DNA of 64,000 nucleotides, from NCBI GenBank assembly GCA_015501595.1, contig JADNRX010000166.1:50771-114770 (forward strand), given 5' to 3'. Positions 45,051 through 57,188 of the stretch are shown here, one piece after another. Under the pieces are notes generated by a model. The model was not told the DNA's origin and ran no database searches. It saw nothing but the letters and a program-made list of their open reading frames with translations. The stretch's first letter is position 1. Each line of letters begins with the position of its first letter. Source of the DNA: Hymenopellis radicata. Lineage: Eukaryota > Basidiomycota > Agaricomycetes > Agaricales > Physalacriaceae. Position numbers and translations under genes: made by a program.

Positions 45051-45334
45051 GATGCTCAGAGACGTTGGCAGGAAGGCTTGTGACGTGGACCTTTTTGATA
45101 GCGTAGAACTGGATGATATAAGCAGACTGCGACGATTTACAGCGAGTGAAGAGGGAGGGAGACAGTGCCCTAATAGCTCAGCAATAGGTCCGGTACTTGA
45201 TGGTGGTGGTTCGAGAGCAGGAGGCAACCGGCCCCAAAAGGACAGGACGAAAATTCTCGGCAACGTCCGGCTCCTGCCCCTGATACTCCACGCACCAAGC
45301 GCACTGCCGTCCCATCATCTTGTTAACGACCACC
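45051..45334. promoter_or_regulatory. Bidirectional promoter interval
   Basis: The 284 bp between the divergent starts of the Mei2-like gene (minus) and the Rab5-like gene (plus). No TATA box was noticed. Confidence 0.5.
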
Positions 45335-46301
45335 ATGTCCAAGCAATTTCAGTTTAAACTTGTCCTGCTCGGTGAGCATATATTCCTCTTATTTACTAAA
45401 TATTTAATCAATTGGAACGTCTAGGCGAGAGCGCTGTAGGCAAGTCCAGGTGAGCAGCTGCGGCCAGTCAGATTGTGGTCTCATTCTCACTCTGCGCCAC
45501 AGTTTGGTCCTACGATTCGTAAAGGACCAGTTTGACGACTACCGGGAAAGCACAATTGGCGGTGCGTCGCCTATCCTGTTCGCCGCGGCGTGATCTCATT
45601 TACCCTCAGCCGCCTTCCTCACCCAGACTGTAACGCTCGAAGACCAGACCACCGTCAAGTTCGAGATATGGTGAGTCTATATTCTGTCAATATCATCTCG
45701 TCCTTACGTTCTTCCAGGGATACTGCTGGCCAAGAACGATACAAGGTGTGCCCTAACCTTCTATGCCCCACCTAATCTTGACCTTCCATATTCGTGCAGT
45801 CTCTCGTATGTACCATCGCTCCTACACCACATGGTGGCTCATTGCACTACAGGCTCCCATGTACTACCGTAATGCCAACTGCGCCGTTGTCGTTTATGAC
45901 ATAACACAGACCGCCTCTCTCGAAAAAGCTCGTACATGGATCCGCGAACTTCAGCGGCAGGCGGACCCGTCGATAGTCATCGCGCTCTGCGGAAATAAGT
46001 CGGATCTTTCCGCGCGAAGGCAGGTGACTGAGGAGGAGGCTAAGAAGTATGCAGACGAGGAGGGACTTATGTGGGGCGAAACTAGCGCAAAGACGGGCGA
46101 GGGCGTTTCCGATATTTTCATGGCCATTGGTGCGGCACTTTCGTTTTTCTCCCGATTAATTCTTACCATCCCATAGCCAAGAAATTGCCTTTAACAGCAC
46201 CACCACCGAGAACGAGTGCTCGTGCGGCGCCCGGCGGACGGGCAGGTGTCGACCTGAACAAGCAAGCGGCCGCGGGCCAGAATGATCCATGTGCTTGTTA
46301 A
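45335..46301 (+). CDS. YPT5: Rab5-family small GTPase (Ypt5/Vps21 type)
   Basis: Eight exons: 45335-45371, 45425-45449, 45503-45561, 45610-45670, 45718-45745, 45800-45805, 45853-46129, 46177-46301. Key motifs are [20 protein letters not shown] (P-loop), TIGAAFLTQTV (switch I with the Rab5 AAFLTQ signature), WDTAGQERYKSLAPMYYR (switch II), NKSDL and ETSAKTG. The C-terminus DPCAC is a CxC double-geranylgeranylation site. Rab5 GTPases drive early-endosome docking and fusion; the close fit of AAFLTQTV and the LAPMYYRNA box to Rab5 makes the assignment firm. The sixth exon is only six bases (Ser-Leu), and removing it would delete two residues of switch II. Confidence 0.96.
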
Positions 46302-46631
46302 GTATTCCCTTATCCTTCACTCTTATTATGTACGTTCTCCTGTAATCTACCTTTCTTCACTTTTTCCAAGACATAGGACTATGGGATACATGCACTAGAA
46401 ATCAATCATTCTCGACGTATGTATCAATGGCGCGCCAGGTCTATGCACTACACATCAATGACATTTCAAACTAATTTATCGCTTTATTCGGTGAACCTCT
46501 TCGCAAGGATCGTAACACGGGAATCTCGTGAAAGCAGTATAAGCTTTAGAACTTGGCAAATTTGCTGCGCACATCTGATGATCAAGTCATATAGAAAAGC
46601 TGTCAACGATATCTCTCTACAGCGTCTCTCC
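46302..46631. other. Intergenic between Rab5-like and DUF6593 genes
   Basis: Holds the 3' UTR of the Rab gene and the promoter of the next gene. No feature noticed. Confidence 0.4.
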
Positions 46632-47334
46632 ATGCCTTCGAAAGGTATGCCATTAATATTCCTTCTCTCTTCCCCTCACTAACCGTTGGCCAGATAATCT
46701 GGATGTTGTCCCAGATGGCCCAGGACTAAAACACTTCAACATCATAGCGCGCAGCAACTCTAAGAGAAGATACCATCTCTACGTCGCCAAAGACCTTACC
46801 ATAAGCGACTCGTCTGGAGGAGAAGTAGCCCGCCTTGACACTCCAAAGACAATCTTGCTGCGCGGAATTAGAGAAAGTATACCGATTAACGAATGGCTCA
46901 AGCCTACTCGAAAGCGTCATTCTCTGTGAGTGACGATACTGCACCGCCGTCTTTCTTTCTCCTGATATGTCTAGACCAATTGAATTCGAACACAATGGTA
47001 AAAAGTACTTCTGGAACAAGGTCAAGGACGACGAATTCGAAGTGACCATCGTTCCTCGTACTGATTATCGCCATGTTGATATCGCCCATGTCAGCTGTAT
47101 AGCTCAGACCTCTGCATCGCATCGTACCATCCCGCAGCACGCATCATCGGGGAGGACCTTAAGCCGAGGACACAGCATGCATACATTTCTTTGAATGAGG
47201 AAGAGGCACGCAGTATGATGGACATTGTCGTTGTGTCCTTGTTTGTGATGAAGGAAGCACGGAAGATGTCCGGAGTGCATGGTGTGGTATCTGTGGCGCT
47301 GGCGGCTATCGGTGTATCTTTCCTACCTTGGTGA
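46632..47334 (+). CDS. DUF6593 family protein
   Basis: Four exons (46632-46644, 46694-46925, 46975-47041, 47095-47334) encode 183 residues. The first exon is just 13 nt (MPSK plus one base). The beta-rich body is RSNSKRRYHLYVAKDLTISD, VARLDTPKTILLRGIRESIP, INEWLKPTRKRHSLPIEFEH, NGKKYFWNKVKDDEFELYSS and DLCIASYHP. Near the C-terminus is MMDIVVVSLFVMKEARK, then VVSVALAAIGVSFLPW. The order WL...F...G..Y.WK...L....A.YHP...MMD..V.. is that of the DUF6593 family, common in basidiomycetes and of unknown function. The hydrophobic C-terminal segment could touch a membrane. The intron at 47042-47094 is stop-free in one frame and easy to miss. Confidence 0.75.
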
Positions 47335-47732
47335 TTCAAACGTTATTGGCTCTACCCTTATCGCGTAGTAGCAGGAGTCGACGCTCTGTGTTTAATTGGT
47401 CGGGACTTAAGCCCGCCGGCAAGGTCCGAGACACAAATTGGGATAACTACGCTTCGCACTATAAATGTCACTTTGTTTTTTAAAAATCGCGTTCTAACCA
47501 AGGCAACGTTGAGAACCTTCCCTACTCCATGCTGTGAATGCAGGCAGCAGAACAGCTCAGCCTGACCTTCTAAATGCTGCCGTGAAACTCGGCTGTTGAC
47601 ATAACGCCGGGTAACACCCTAAACACCAATGTTCCATTTCTGTCCCACTTTACTCCCGGCGCTCACGTACTTACAGCAGTTCACAGCAGGTTCACAGCAG
47701 AACTTGGACTCAAACATCAGAGCGTAGATAAC
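47335..47732. other. Intergenic, no gene seen
   Basis: Spacer with the promoter of the F-box-like gene. A short near-duplicate TTCACAGCAG...TTCACAGCAG occurs at 47680-47700. Confidence 0.4.
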
Positions 47733-49480
47733 ATGACGCGCAATCTACCTCCGGAAGTAATACGCCAAGTCATCGATCATGTACGTCCTCAAAGAACGAA
47801 GCTTGTGAAATTCTGATAATGACTGCAGCTCGAGTTTGATGAGCTCAAACGCGCTCGTCTTTCGTGTACTACGTTCAGAGATCTCGTATCCCCCATTCTA
47901 TTCGATAGTCTGAGCGTCATGTTCTTTGACATTTCGACGCATTCTCGAGGGCGGCGGAGACTAGCGCTTCTCAAAGCCATCGCGAAGCAGACAACATCTG
48001 TCGGCAAATATGTTAGGGCGCTCATCATAGTGTACCCTTTTGAGACTTCCAAGCCGGACTCTAAAGTTGCTCGCCTCATACTCCGTCTCTGGCACCGTGT
48101 TACGAATGGACAAGACCGATTATGTAGCCAAGTCATGACTTGGCTTCTCCACGCATCGTCCCATCTTGTATCTTTACGAAGCATACAGTACGTCGAATAG
48201 TAAATTTATTGCTCCTTATACTAACGAGTCGAAGCTGGGGAAGTTACGATACCATCTTCCCACCAGAAAGCGCAAACGTGAAGGCGACGGTCGATCAATT
48301 CAATGACATCGTCCGTAACCTGAGTCGGCTGCCGTTAATCCAGAAACTTAGCATTGAGCCCTCATCGCACCCGAGTCTTCTGGACTATATTGATTTCTCT
48401 CCCTTCGCTGGCGTAGAGAAGCTGGTGTTCACAGGGTTGTCTCCGGCATGGCAGTGTGCGCCCATCATTATATCCAAGAGTCCGAATCTGAAGGACCTCC
48501 AACTCGGGGATACGGTCTGGGACGACTCTGATGACCCGCCGAGTACGCCACTACCATCTCTTCACGACCTGTTACCCGCCTCGTCTTCCGAGCGGAGCTC
48601 ATTACGCTCTATTTGTCTCGAAAGCGTTATCTTCCCTCCGGAGGACGTCTTCATTCTCCTTCCCTATGTCAAAGAGGCCACCAGTATCACCTTCACAAGG
48701 ATGCAAGTTCCCGACACGTTTTGGGAGGTACTCTCAGGCGGATGTACCTCCCTCGATCTGGGAAGTGCCGTCCTTGGTGTTCCATTCTTCACCTACATAT
48801 CGTCGTACTCGGGCATCACAGACCTGTCGTTTTCGATGCAGCCAATGTACGACGCGACGATGGGCCTGGAAAATACGAGAGCGCGGAGGTTTTGGATGCA
48901 GATTCTCCCTGGGCATTTCCCCTCTCTCACGACTCTACGCGTGAGCGCGCAAGCGGCGGGCGGCTGGTGTTTGGATGAAGTCAGCATCGATGCTGTCAGC
49001 CAGTGTCGTGCCTTGGAGGCGCTCTGGATCACTGTCGATTGGGCTCATATTATTGTAGACGGTCCGACCAATATTGTTGCAAGTCTTCTTCCCCGTAAAG
49101 TTCACTTCGAGTGGTACTGATTTGGCGCGCAGCGATGTTTCCTGAATTCTCTATCTCGGGATACTTGGCCTTGTATGAAGGCGCTTGATTTTCATTCCGT
49201 TCCTGAAGAAGAGATGCGTACGATGGTGCATAAAAAGTACGATTGGTGGACGAGGGATGGCGACTACGCCATATACGCCCTGGGCAAGCTTGTCAAGGAA
49301 ATTCGCTTCGAGGGGTTTCCTGAACCGATACGGGACATGGACATGAGAGTGGGCCGGCGGTTCGTGCTACGTGAATGCAGCGACGCGTTGGGTGTTTTCC
49401 AATTCGACAGGCATGCACAGATGCAGTTCTCACAGGATATAATTGACGATCAGTTCAAGTGGGTGGGAGAGGACGATTAA
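47733..49480 (+). CDS. F-box-like protein
   Basis: The start MTRNLPPEVIRQVIDH is spliced (intron about 47781-47828) to LEFDELKRARLSCTTFRDLV then SPILFDSLSVMFFD. This is an F-box-like N-terminus followed by the sentence-like body typical of basidiomycete F-box proteins with divergent LRRs: FNDIVRNLSRLPLIQKLSIE, FSPFAGVEKLVFTGLSPAWQ, LRSICLESVIFPPEDVFILL. A second intron is at 48188-48234. A further intron ends at the CGCAG at 49132, but its donor is uncertain (candidates 49053 and 49076); it removes the in-frame stop at 49118 and links to CMKALDFHSVPEEEM and the acidic tail EDD. The gene is a candidate substrate adaptor of an SCF ubiquitin ligase. Its target is unknown. Confidence 0.65.
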
Positions 49481-49834
49481 CGATAGTGTATGTACTCTTC
49501 GTATGTACAGTGACCTTTCAGAGTCGAAGTGGAAGCCAAGCTGGATCATGTGATCAATTTAATGGACGCGTCGCTCGAACACGAAGGACCTTGGTTGTTC
49601 CAAGTGCGCCTACAGCGTCTTCCTCGTCGCTCCGAAGCCAGCTTCCTCCCACCGCCGACGTGAAACCCGAGCTTGACGACTCCTTCGCCAGCAACCGCTA
49701 TATCTTACCGCCAAAACAACTTGGGGATGGGCACAAAGGATTTGGGTCTTAAGGAAAGCTGGACAATGAAGAACACAACATGCGCATCAAAACAAGTTGA
49801 GAGTAAAGCAATTGATTACAGTCAAGATCTCCAG
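49481..49834. other. Intergenic, convergent gene ends
   Basis: 3' UTRs of the F-box-like gene (plus) and the HNH gene (minus). A 97-codon plus-strand frame has no recognisable domain. Confidence 0.4.
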
Positions 49835-51290
49835 TCAGTCTGAGTCTAGCCGCTGTTCGTCGTCATCCTCCCACATATGAGCAACCCGTGCATGCGCCAC
49901 CGCAGAGACCTCAGGGTGCTCCTGGCGGTAGTTGTGTGCAAGGCGCATCGCCTTCGAGAATCCGGGGTATAAACCTGTTGCCTCCTCATAGCATGCTGCA
50001 AGGAGCCACTGTGAGCTGGCTAGGAATGAAGGATCCATCTCATTGAAGCTTACCGAGAGGTCGACTGCTGAGCTCAGCATCCAGCTCCTCAGCCACTTTC
50101 AGATCATGTTCCGTCCACCGATAAACATCCAAGGGAGGAGACTCCAGCGCAGTATCATCTGAGCTTTCGCTGCCGTCAGTGGGCAGTGCTTCATCGTCAT
50201 GACCATCAGTTCGACCATCGCTTCCGCTGCCTCGCTCATTGAGTCCATCGTTGGTGCCACCAGTGTTTCCAGTGGTGCGTCTGCGCTTAGGAGATGTAGG
50301 CTTGGTTGAGGCCGGCTCTTGAATGATTGCAACATTCTCGCCCTTTTGGAAGGTACGAAGAATCTCCTTTGCTGCTGTAAACAGGTTCCAAGCAAATCTG
50401 GCATACATGTACATGGGGTGGATACGGGATGGAATCTTCACAGCTCGGAGATGATAGTCGGCTGCGAAGTCCTCAAATTCACGACTCATGCATACACAGA
50501 CAGCCGTCCCGCCATAAGGAGCGAAAACGAACTGTCCGGCATTGATACCTAGGCCATTGAGGTCGGCCCGCATCGTGAGGCAGTTTGACGGGGAATTGAT
50601 CCCTTGGAGATTTTGCGTTACTTGGATCATGTTGTTGTTGTCCCACTGGTATTTAGATGAATGACAACAGTTTTGGAGAGCAACCACATAACATACCCAG
50701 TCTTCCTCTCCCTTGGGAACCATGTGACAGCACTGCAACCGGCCGGTATCCCCGTCACGATACACAGGCGGTCAAACGCCTTCACCATTGTACTGAAATC
50801 CGATCCGTTCAACACTGGGAACTTTTGAGCTCCCATGGCTGTCACGTTCCAATGTGCAGGCAGGACACGGGGCGCCTGCCAAGCGCGAAAAGATGTACAA
50901 ATCGGGTAGCGGCTGCGTCAAAGATGTTAGAAACCGAATTCGAAGACACGGACGTCGGACGGCGTACACTTCTCCTCCTAAGACTCGGTATTCGTAGCCA
51001 CCAGGTGGTAGAAGGGAGAGAGCATCGGGAGGGGTCAGGTCGTCATTGGTGCCGAGCACGCGGAGATTTCCATCCAGGTTGTTGGCCATAATCCGAGACG
51101 CATCCATCACGAAGGAGAAAGGGACGCCAAAGTCGCTTGAAGGCGAGCGAAATGCGGGCAGCATCAGTAGCAGCTTGGGTGGTTCATAACCCGGATGGTA
51201 GACGGAGACGCGACCGGAGACGGGGAGTGCAGCGGATTCCAGTTTTTGGGCGTGGATGCCGCCAGTGCCATATCCGAAGGAATTGCTCAT
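49835..51290 (-). CDS. HNH-endonuclease-type protein of the agaric family, possible frameshift
   Basis: The N-terminus MSNSFGYGTGGIHAQ leads to RVSVYHPGYEPPKLLLMLPA, and the central part has VLNGSDFSTMVKAFDRLCIV then TG. The HNH-like core follows: GRLQCCHMVPKGEEDW, WDNNNMIQ, NCLTMRADLNGLGINAGQFV and FAPYGGTAVCVCM. An acidic/Ser-rich linker with a PKRRR basic patch follows, then the tail WLLAACYEEATGLYPGFSKA. Cys, His and Asn residues in CCHMVP and NCLTMRADL match the HNH pattern of many uncharacterised agaric proteins. Introns are proposed at about 50882-50975, 50645-50698 and 50021-50054, the last unusually short. Between CIVTG and DTGRLQCCHMVP the frame changes by one base at a run of four C (50750-50753). 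This is either a true one-base deletion that kills the gene or a sequence error. Confidence 0.55.
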
Positions 51291-51453
51291 TGTGATGGTG
51301 GGGCTTGGTGGGGTGAGAGAAATAATGTCACAATGTCACACGGTCACCCAGCGAAACTGAGAACAATAACGCAGGCAACCAGCAACCAAAGCGATAAAAA
51401 TCGCAAACGCTAGAACCGCAAAAGCAAGAGGTTCAAAGAGCTACAAGAAGCAA

Positions 51454-51993
51454 ATGGAACGACCCCGCACGGCCGTTAATCTAGACAAAGCACGTTTCGC
51501 CGCGAAAGACATGTCAGAGCGCATTCCGTCGAATAAACTGATCTGGAAAGGTACTCGACACCAAGACTTCTCTAAACAAGTTAGGTTCTTCCTGTGGATG
51601 ACAATAGTACACGACGCCTACAAAGTCGGGGCGTGGCGGGAGAACAAGCCCGGATATGAACACCGAACAAAATGCGAAGAGTGTGGATCCACGGAGACAA
51701 GGGAGCATATCCTCTTCGAATGCACCGCACCGGGACAAGAAGAAGTCTGGGAGCTAGTCAGGAAGTTCTGGAAGCAAAAGACTACAGAGCTCACAAACAT
51801 CAACTTCCCGAACCTGCTTGCACTAGCCTTTGCCAACCCAATAAACAGCAGAGAGGAGACAGTGAAGGGAGATGCAAGCCTCCACCGAATCGTTGTCTCC
51901 GAAGCAGCACATCTAATCTGGAAGCTGCGAAACGAGAGGGAATCGTTGAAGAGGACTATTAACCCAAGACAAATTTCGCGTGCTTCCTTTTAA
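51454..51993 (+). mobile_element. Non-LTR retrotransposon tail (zinc-binding RT domain)
   Basis: A 179-codon frame with FSKQVRFFLWMTIVHDAYKV, KCEECGSTETREHILFECTA and WELVRKFWKQK. The C-x2-C...H-x4-C arrangement is the zf-RVT domain found after the reverse transcriptase or RNase H of LINE-type elements in agarics. No reverse transcriptase, endonuclease or poly(A) tail is present nearby, so this is a 5'-truncated fragment between the HNH gene and prefoldin 1. It may also be a domesticated single-domain gene, as the frame is uninterrupted. Confidence 0.7.
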
Positions 51994-52168
51994 AAGCACA
52001 GTAGGGTGAAATGTTGAACTAGATCGTAGTCGGCAAGTGGAATACAATAGAATTCGCTGACTATCCTTGACACGCACGAGTAGGAGGGTAACGAGCTTCA
52101 GAAATGGTCGTGGTGTCTTCATTAGAGCTGCCGTTCAAGTAGATGGCCCAAATGCATGAAAGGAAGAC

Positions 52169-52782
52169 CTAGAGTGTATTGGTAGAGATACAGTGAGTAC
52201 AGAGATGCGATATTCCATTTGTCGTTATTGCTTTGGGGCATGATGGAACTAAATCCTACGTGAGCACGATGTCCAAGGTGATGAGCGACGACATACAATG
52301 TCTCTTAGTTGGGCTTGAGCGTCGTTAAACTGTTTCTCCAGATATTTTGACTGATTGAGGTTGAGTATATTGGATTGTGATACTTCAAAGTGTGCGCACC
52401 TTCTTTTGCAGACTCACAATGTCGTCTGCGAGTTCCTTCTCCTGCGCCTTCAACTCGCCCTGCATTTCTTTACGAGGGACCATCATGAACCTGTACTGCT
52501 ATCAATTACCTGCGCATATTAACAGTAATAATACGCACATCTTGCCGACACCCTTGTACATGTTCACGTCGCCCTCTATGGACTGTAGCTCGTTGATAGT
52601 GAGTTCAATTTTTCTCCGTTCGCGGTCCTTGGTGGAAATCTGTTGCTGGGAGATGTTGAAGGCTTTCTGCGATTGAACCGCGGTTGCTTGGATTTGCACT
52701 AGGATCTATCAGGGATTCAATGTGCTGTTGACAGATAATCAAGCTGCTGAACCTTGCGCAAGGTGTCGTCGGATAATGACAT
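52169..52782 (-). CDS. PFD1: Prefoldin subunit 1
   Basis: A multi-exon beta-type prefoldin subunit. It starts MSLSDDTLRK (52753-52782), then an exon with ILVQIQATAVQSQKAFNISQ, ISTKDRERRKIELTINELQS and GDVNMYKGVGKM. A third exon has FMMVPRKEMQGELKAQEKEL then ADDIVSLQKK, and a fourth has SKYLEKQFNDAQAQLRDI. This is the long helix, beta hairpin (MYKGVGKMF) and long helix architecture of prefoldin 1. Prefoldin is a cytosolic hexamer that hands unfolded actin and tubulin to the CCT chaperonin. After RDI a GTATGT donor offers a further exon ending about 52169; reading through instead ends slightly earlier. The gene is divergent from SNU114, with about 110 bp between start codons. Confidence 0.9.
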
Positions 52783-52893
52783 GGTGGAGGTAAAGGTGAC
52801 CGGAGTTCAAAATATTTGTACGCGTTGAGCTTTGTCTGCTTCCACCATCACGGGCCACCATTATCCCTCTCCTCTGCCCGCCTACTATCCACA

Positions 52894-55800
52894 ATGGCGT
52901 CCATGGACGACTACGATGAATTTGGCAACTACATCGGTGCCGACCTCGACTCGGACGACGAAGACGGTGCGGCCCAAATTCCGACCTTTGGGCAGCCGTC
53001 GGGCAGCGCTGCGCCCTTGGAAGGATACGACGAAGATGTCTCTATGCAGGGCCCGGCAGACGAGGGCGCACTGATGGAAATTGATGGTGCGTGTTCGCTG
53101 GACGGTCGCGCTCTTACACTGTTGACAAGTTTTTCATAATGACTAGAACCTGTTCATAATGCTGTCATTCTACACGAAGACAAGCAATACTACCCTTCTG
53201 CCTCGGATGTCTACGGCCCAGATGTGGAGACGATGGTCCAGGAAGAAGACGCGCAACCGCTCACAGAACCCATTATAGCACCAGTCAAGGTGCGCAAATG
53301 GACCGTTGAAGAAAAAGACATGCCGGAGACCCGCTTCGACAAAGGGTGCGTGAAGATGTACTTGTTGGTATCACCTAAAGGCTTATGGTGGTGCTAGCTT
53401 CCTGTTGAATATGACATCCTTCCCCGAAATGGTTCGAAATGTCGCTGTCGTCGGACATATACATCATGGCAAAACCGCGCTTTTGGATATGCTGATATTC
53501 GAGACGCACAAGCTCGTGTGGGACGCTGATCACCCGGTGCGTGACTCTCCATTTCGTCGCCTATTATTCATCTCTTGGTACAGACGCGTTATACTGATAC
53601 ACACGTCCTCTCGCGAGAACGACAAATATCCATCAAATCCTCTCCCATGTCCCTTGTCCTCTCTACCACCGCCGGAAAATCCCACCTTATACACTTTATC
53701 GATACTCCAGGTCACGTCAATTTTGTCGACGAGGTCGCGTCAGCCATAAGGTTGACGGACGGTATAGTATTGGTCGTTGACGTGGTAGAGGGAGTAAGTG
53801 TTCTGACCTTGGTCTTATCTGTGAATTCTGACTATTTCACTAGCTCATGGTAGGCGCCGAATCTGTCATTCGCCATGCAATTCAAGAAAACACCAAAATC
53901 ACGCTTGTAGTGAATAAAATCGACCGTTTAATACTCGAATTGAGGATAAAACCCGCCGATGCGTACTACAAAATCAAGCACACGATAGAAGAAATAAACA
54001 CTTTCATCAGGTGCAGTCTTTTCTTGATACCCTTTATCATAATTCACATTGTATTGTATAGCAACATCGATGATGATCCCGCCCTCCGACTGAGCCCGGA
54101 GAACGGTAACGTTGCTTTCGCCAGTACCGACATGGCCTGGTGCTTCACCCTTACCTCGTTTGCAAAAATGTATGCAGACACATACGGATCCATCGACGTT
54201 CCTGCATTCGCAGACCGGTTGTGGGGAGACATCTACTTTGACACCGAAAACCGCAAGTTCACAAGAAAGCCGAAAGACGCTGAGCACCACAGGTCTTTCA
54301 TACACTTTATTCTGGAGCCACTGTACAAGCTCTATTCGCAAGTTCTCAGCGAGGATACGGAGAACCTTGTTGAAACGCTTGCTGGGTTGGGGATCACCTT
54401 GAAACCGGTCATGTATAAGATGGATGTACGCCCACTCTTGAAGGCGGTTCTGGACCAGTTCTTCGGGCCTGCGACAGGCTTAGTCGATATTCTTGTGGAT
54501 CATATTCCTTCGCCTGTAGAGGCCACTGCCAACAAGGTTTTTCCATGTCTATTGTTTTCTGAGAAAATCTAATCTTATACCCATAGGTCGAGGGGACATA
54601 CAGTGGTCCTCAAACGTCTAGTCTCGTAGCATCGATGAAGGCTTGTAATCCGGATGGTCCCGTCATGGTTCAAGTAACAAAGCTGTACCACACGACGGAT
54701 GCACAGTCGTTCCGAGCCTTTGGTCGTGTCATGAGTGGCACGCTGCGCAAAGGTATGGAGGTCAAGGTCCTCGGGGAGGGTTATTCTCCAGAGGATGAAG
54801 AAGACATGCTTCGGACGACAGTGGATGCTATTTGGATATGCCAAGCGCGGTTAGTTCTGAATATAATCTATGAACGTTTGCTCATTATGCCACTAGGTAC
54901 TTCATCGCGGCTGAAGAAGTACCTGCTGGAAACCTTGTCCTCATCGGCGGTGTCGATGCTTCGATTACCAAAACTGCTACAATCGCAAGCGTTGATGTTG
55001 AGGAGGACCTTCACATTTTCCGACCTATCAAACACATGACGCAGTCGGTGTTGAAGATTGCTATCGAGCCCATAGCGCCTTCGGAACTACCGAAGATGTT
55101 GTCGGGTTTGCGGTCGATCAACAAATCTTACCCTCTCGTGTCAACCAAAGTAGAGGAAAGCGGAGAGCATGTGGTTATCGGAACTGGGGAGCTCTACCTC
55201 GATTGCGTGATGCATGATCTGCGCAAGCTGTTCTCCGAAATCGAGATTAAGGTCTCGGACCCGGTGACCAAGTTCTGCGAGACGGTGCTCGAGACGAGTG
55301 CCTTGAAGTGTTACGCGGATACTCCGAATAAGAAGTATGTTCATTTCTTTAGAGTTAATGATGTGCTTATCTAACTTTCATAGGAATAAGATCACGATGA
55401 TTGCGGAGCCGCTGGAGCGGGGTCTCGCGGAGGACATCGAGCGAGGACGCGTTAACATGCGCATGACCGCGAAGGAGCGTGGTAAATTCTTCGAGGAGAA
55501 ATACCAGTGGGATCTATTGGCGTCTCGGTCGATATGGGCATTTGGACCGGATGAGGGTGGGCCGAATATTTTGGTGGATGATACTCTTCCGTCGCAGGTT
55601 AGTTCCTGAGCACCATGTCCTCCCTTGAAAACCGACTGTATTTTTCAGATTGACAAGAAGCTGCTTGGCACTGTGAAGGAGCACATCAAGCAGGGCTTCC
55701 AGTGGGGTGCGCGTGAAGGACCACTTTGCGATGAACGTGAGTTTTCGTCTTGTACGGTTTATGCTTATCGCTAAGTGAAGAACTGTAGCTATGCGAAATG

Positions 55801-56461
55801 TCAAGTTCCGCGTGTTGGACGCAAGTCTCGCGCAGGAGCCAATTTTCCGTGGAGGAGGACAAATCGTACCGACAGCACGTAGGGTCTGCTACTCTTCATT
55901 CTTGATGGTGAGTCTATCCATGATCTTCCTGTCAGTTTGCTAACGTTCTGGCAGGCAACACCTCGACTGATGGAGCCTATATACTACGTGGAAGTACAGA
56001 CACCAGCGGACTGTATATCGGCTGTTTACACCGTGCTTGCACGGCGACGTGGACACGTAACGCAGGATATACCGAAGGCTGGGTCGCCGCTCTATACCGT
56101 GAAAGCGCTCATTCCGGTGATTGATGCGAACGGGTTTGAGACGGATCTGCGGACGGCGACACAGGGGCAGGCGTTCTGCTTGCAGGTGTTTGACCATTGG
56201 TCGATTGTGCCCGGGGATCCTACGGATACGAGCATCAAGTTGCGCCCGCTGGAGCCTGCGTCTGGGCAGGCGTTGGCGAGGGATCTTGTACTTAAGACGC
56301 GGAGGCGTAAGGGTCTTGGGGATCAGATTGCTGTATCAAAGTATTTGGATGATGAGTTTGTGGTGAGTGTCTGCTTTTAGAGTGTGGTAAGGTGATTTGT
56401 GCTGATTGGATTTTTGTAGCTTGCGCTGTCTGCCTCGGGTCATGCGGATTTGTTGGGTTGA
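52894..56461 (+). CDS. SNU114: U5 snRNP GTPase SNU114 (EFTUD2 homologue)
   Basis: An EF-2-like GTPase of the spliceosome that controls Brr2 and U4/U6 unwinding during activation and disassembly. It starts [20 protein letters not shown] with the acidic N-terminal domain. Recognisable blocks in order are [20 protein letters not shown] (G1), [20 protein letters not shown] (G3), [12 protein letters not shown] (G4) and [19 protein letters not shown]. Then come [107 protein letters not shown] and [21 protein letters not shown] sequence in domain IV. The last exon ends [13 protein letters not shown]. There are about a dozen short introns. Length and order match the family. Several residues are less conserved than in other SNU114 proteins (for example [13 protein letters not shown] for GHLHHGKT.F.D), but I see no broken motif. 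Confidence 0.95.
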
Positions 56462-57188
56462 TTGATGTAGAAATGTATGGTGTGGTGTGTATTTACTGAT
56501 GAATACAGCTTGGGGTTTGTTTTGAGCAGACGCTTTATTCTGCTACTTCAGTGCTGATGCTTCTGCCTGTGAAACTTCGGACATCATTCAGAAGGTAAAC
56601 CCTGCAGTCCTCTTCGGGGATGCTTGCTGTCATTGGCACTGCGGCCATGACGGGCATTTTGCTTTGCTATGCTGTGAAACTGGGCGGCCATCGCCTGATC
56701 GTAGTTTTCTCGTACATTCGAGGGCACGTGTGAGGTCGTCGCACGACACACGATGTACCGACCCAAGCATCAGACTTTTGTAGTGGGATTCTGTCTCCGG
56801 TAAGACATTGGCGCGTGATCCTATCGTGAAAGCGCGCGCCGGAAAATTGCCTGGGGACTAGATGTCGTGTCGCGAGAACGAGCTGAGAGTCCGAAGTTGT
56901 TTTAATTCTTGGCTGACTGTGGAAATATTGGGACGGTCTATAACGTCGCGCCATCTTATTCTAGACATGTCTATTTGTTAAAATAGCTTGTAAAAAGGTG
57001 TAACAGAGTGAGACTTTGCACAGAGTTCGGAGAAAACTTTGAGCGTGAGAAACGACGTGTGCACTTACGTGGCAGATTGGGATCCCGTGCCCTATTTATT
57101 ACGCCCCGACCTTGCGTGGGCCTCAGTTTACCCTCACCTTCTCTTCCACCTGTAATTGGTTTTCCCTCCCTCTTTCCTTCGTGCCACC
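56462..57188. other. Intergenic, promoter of calnexin
   Basis: About 0.7 kb with the SNU114 3' UTR and the calnexin promoter. A pyrimidine-rich leader (57120-57188) precedes the calnexin ATG. Open frames here are short and featureless. Confidence 0.45.
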
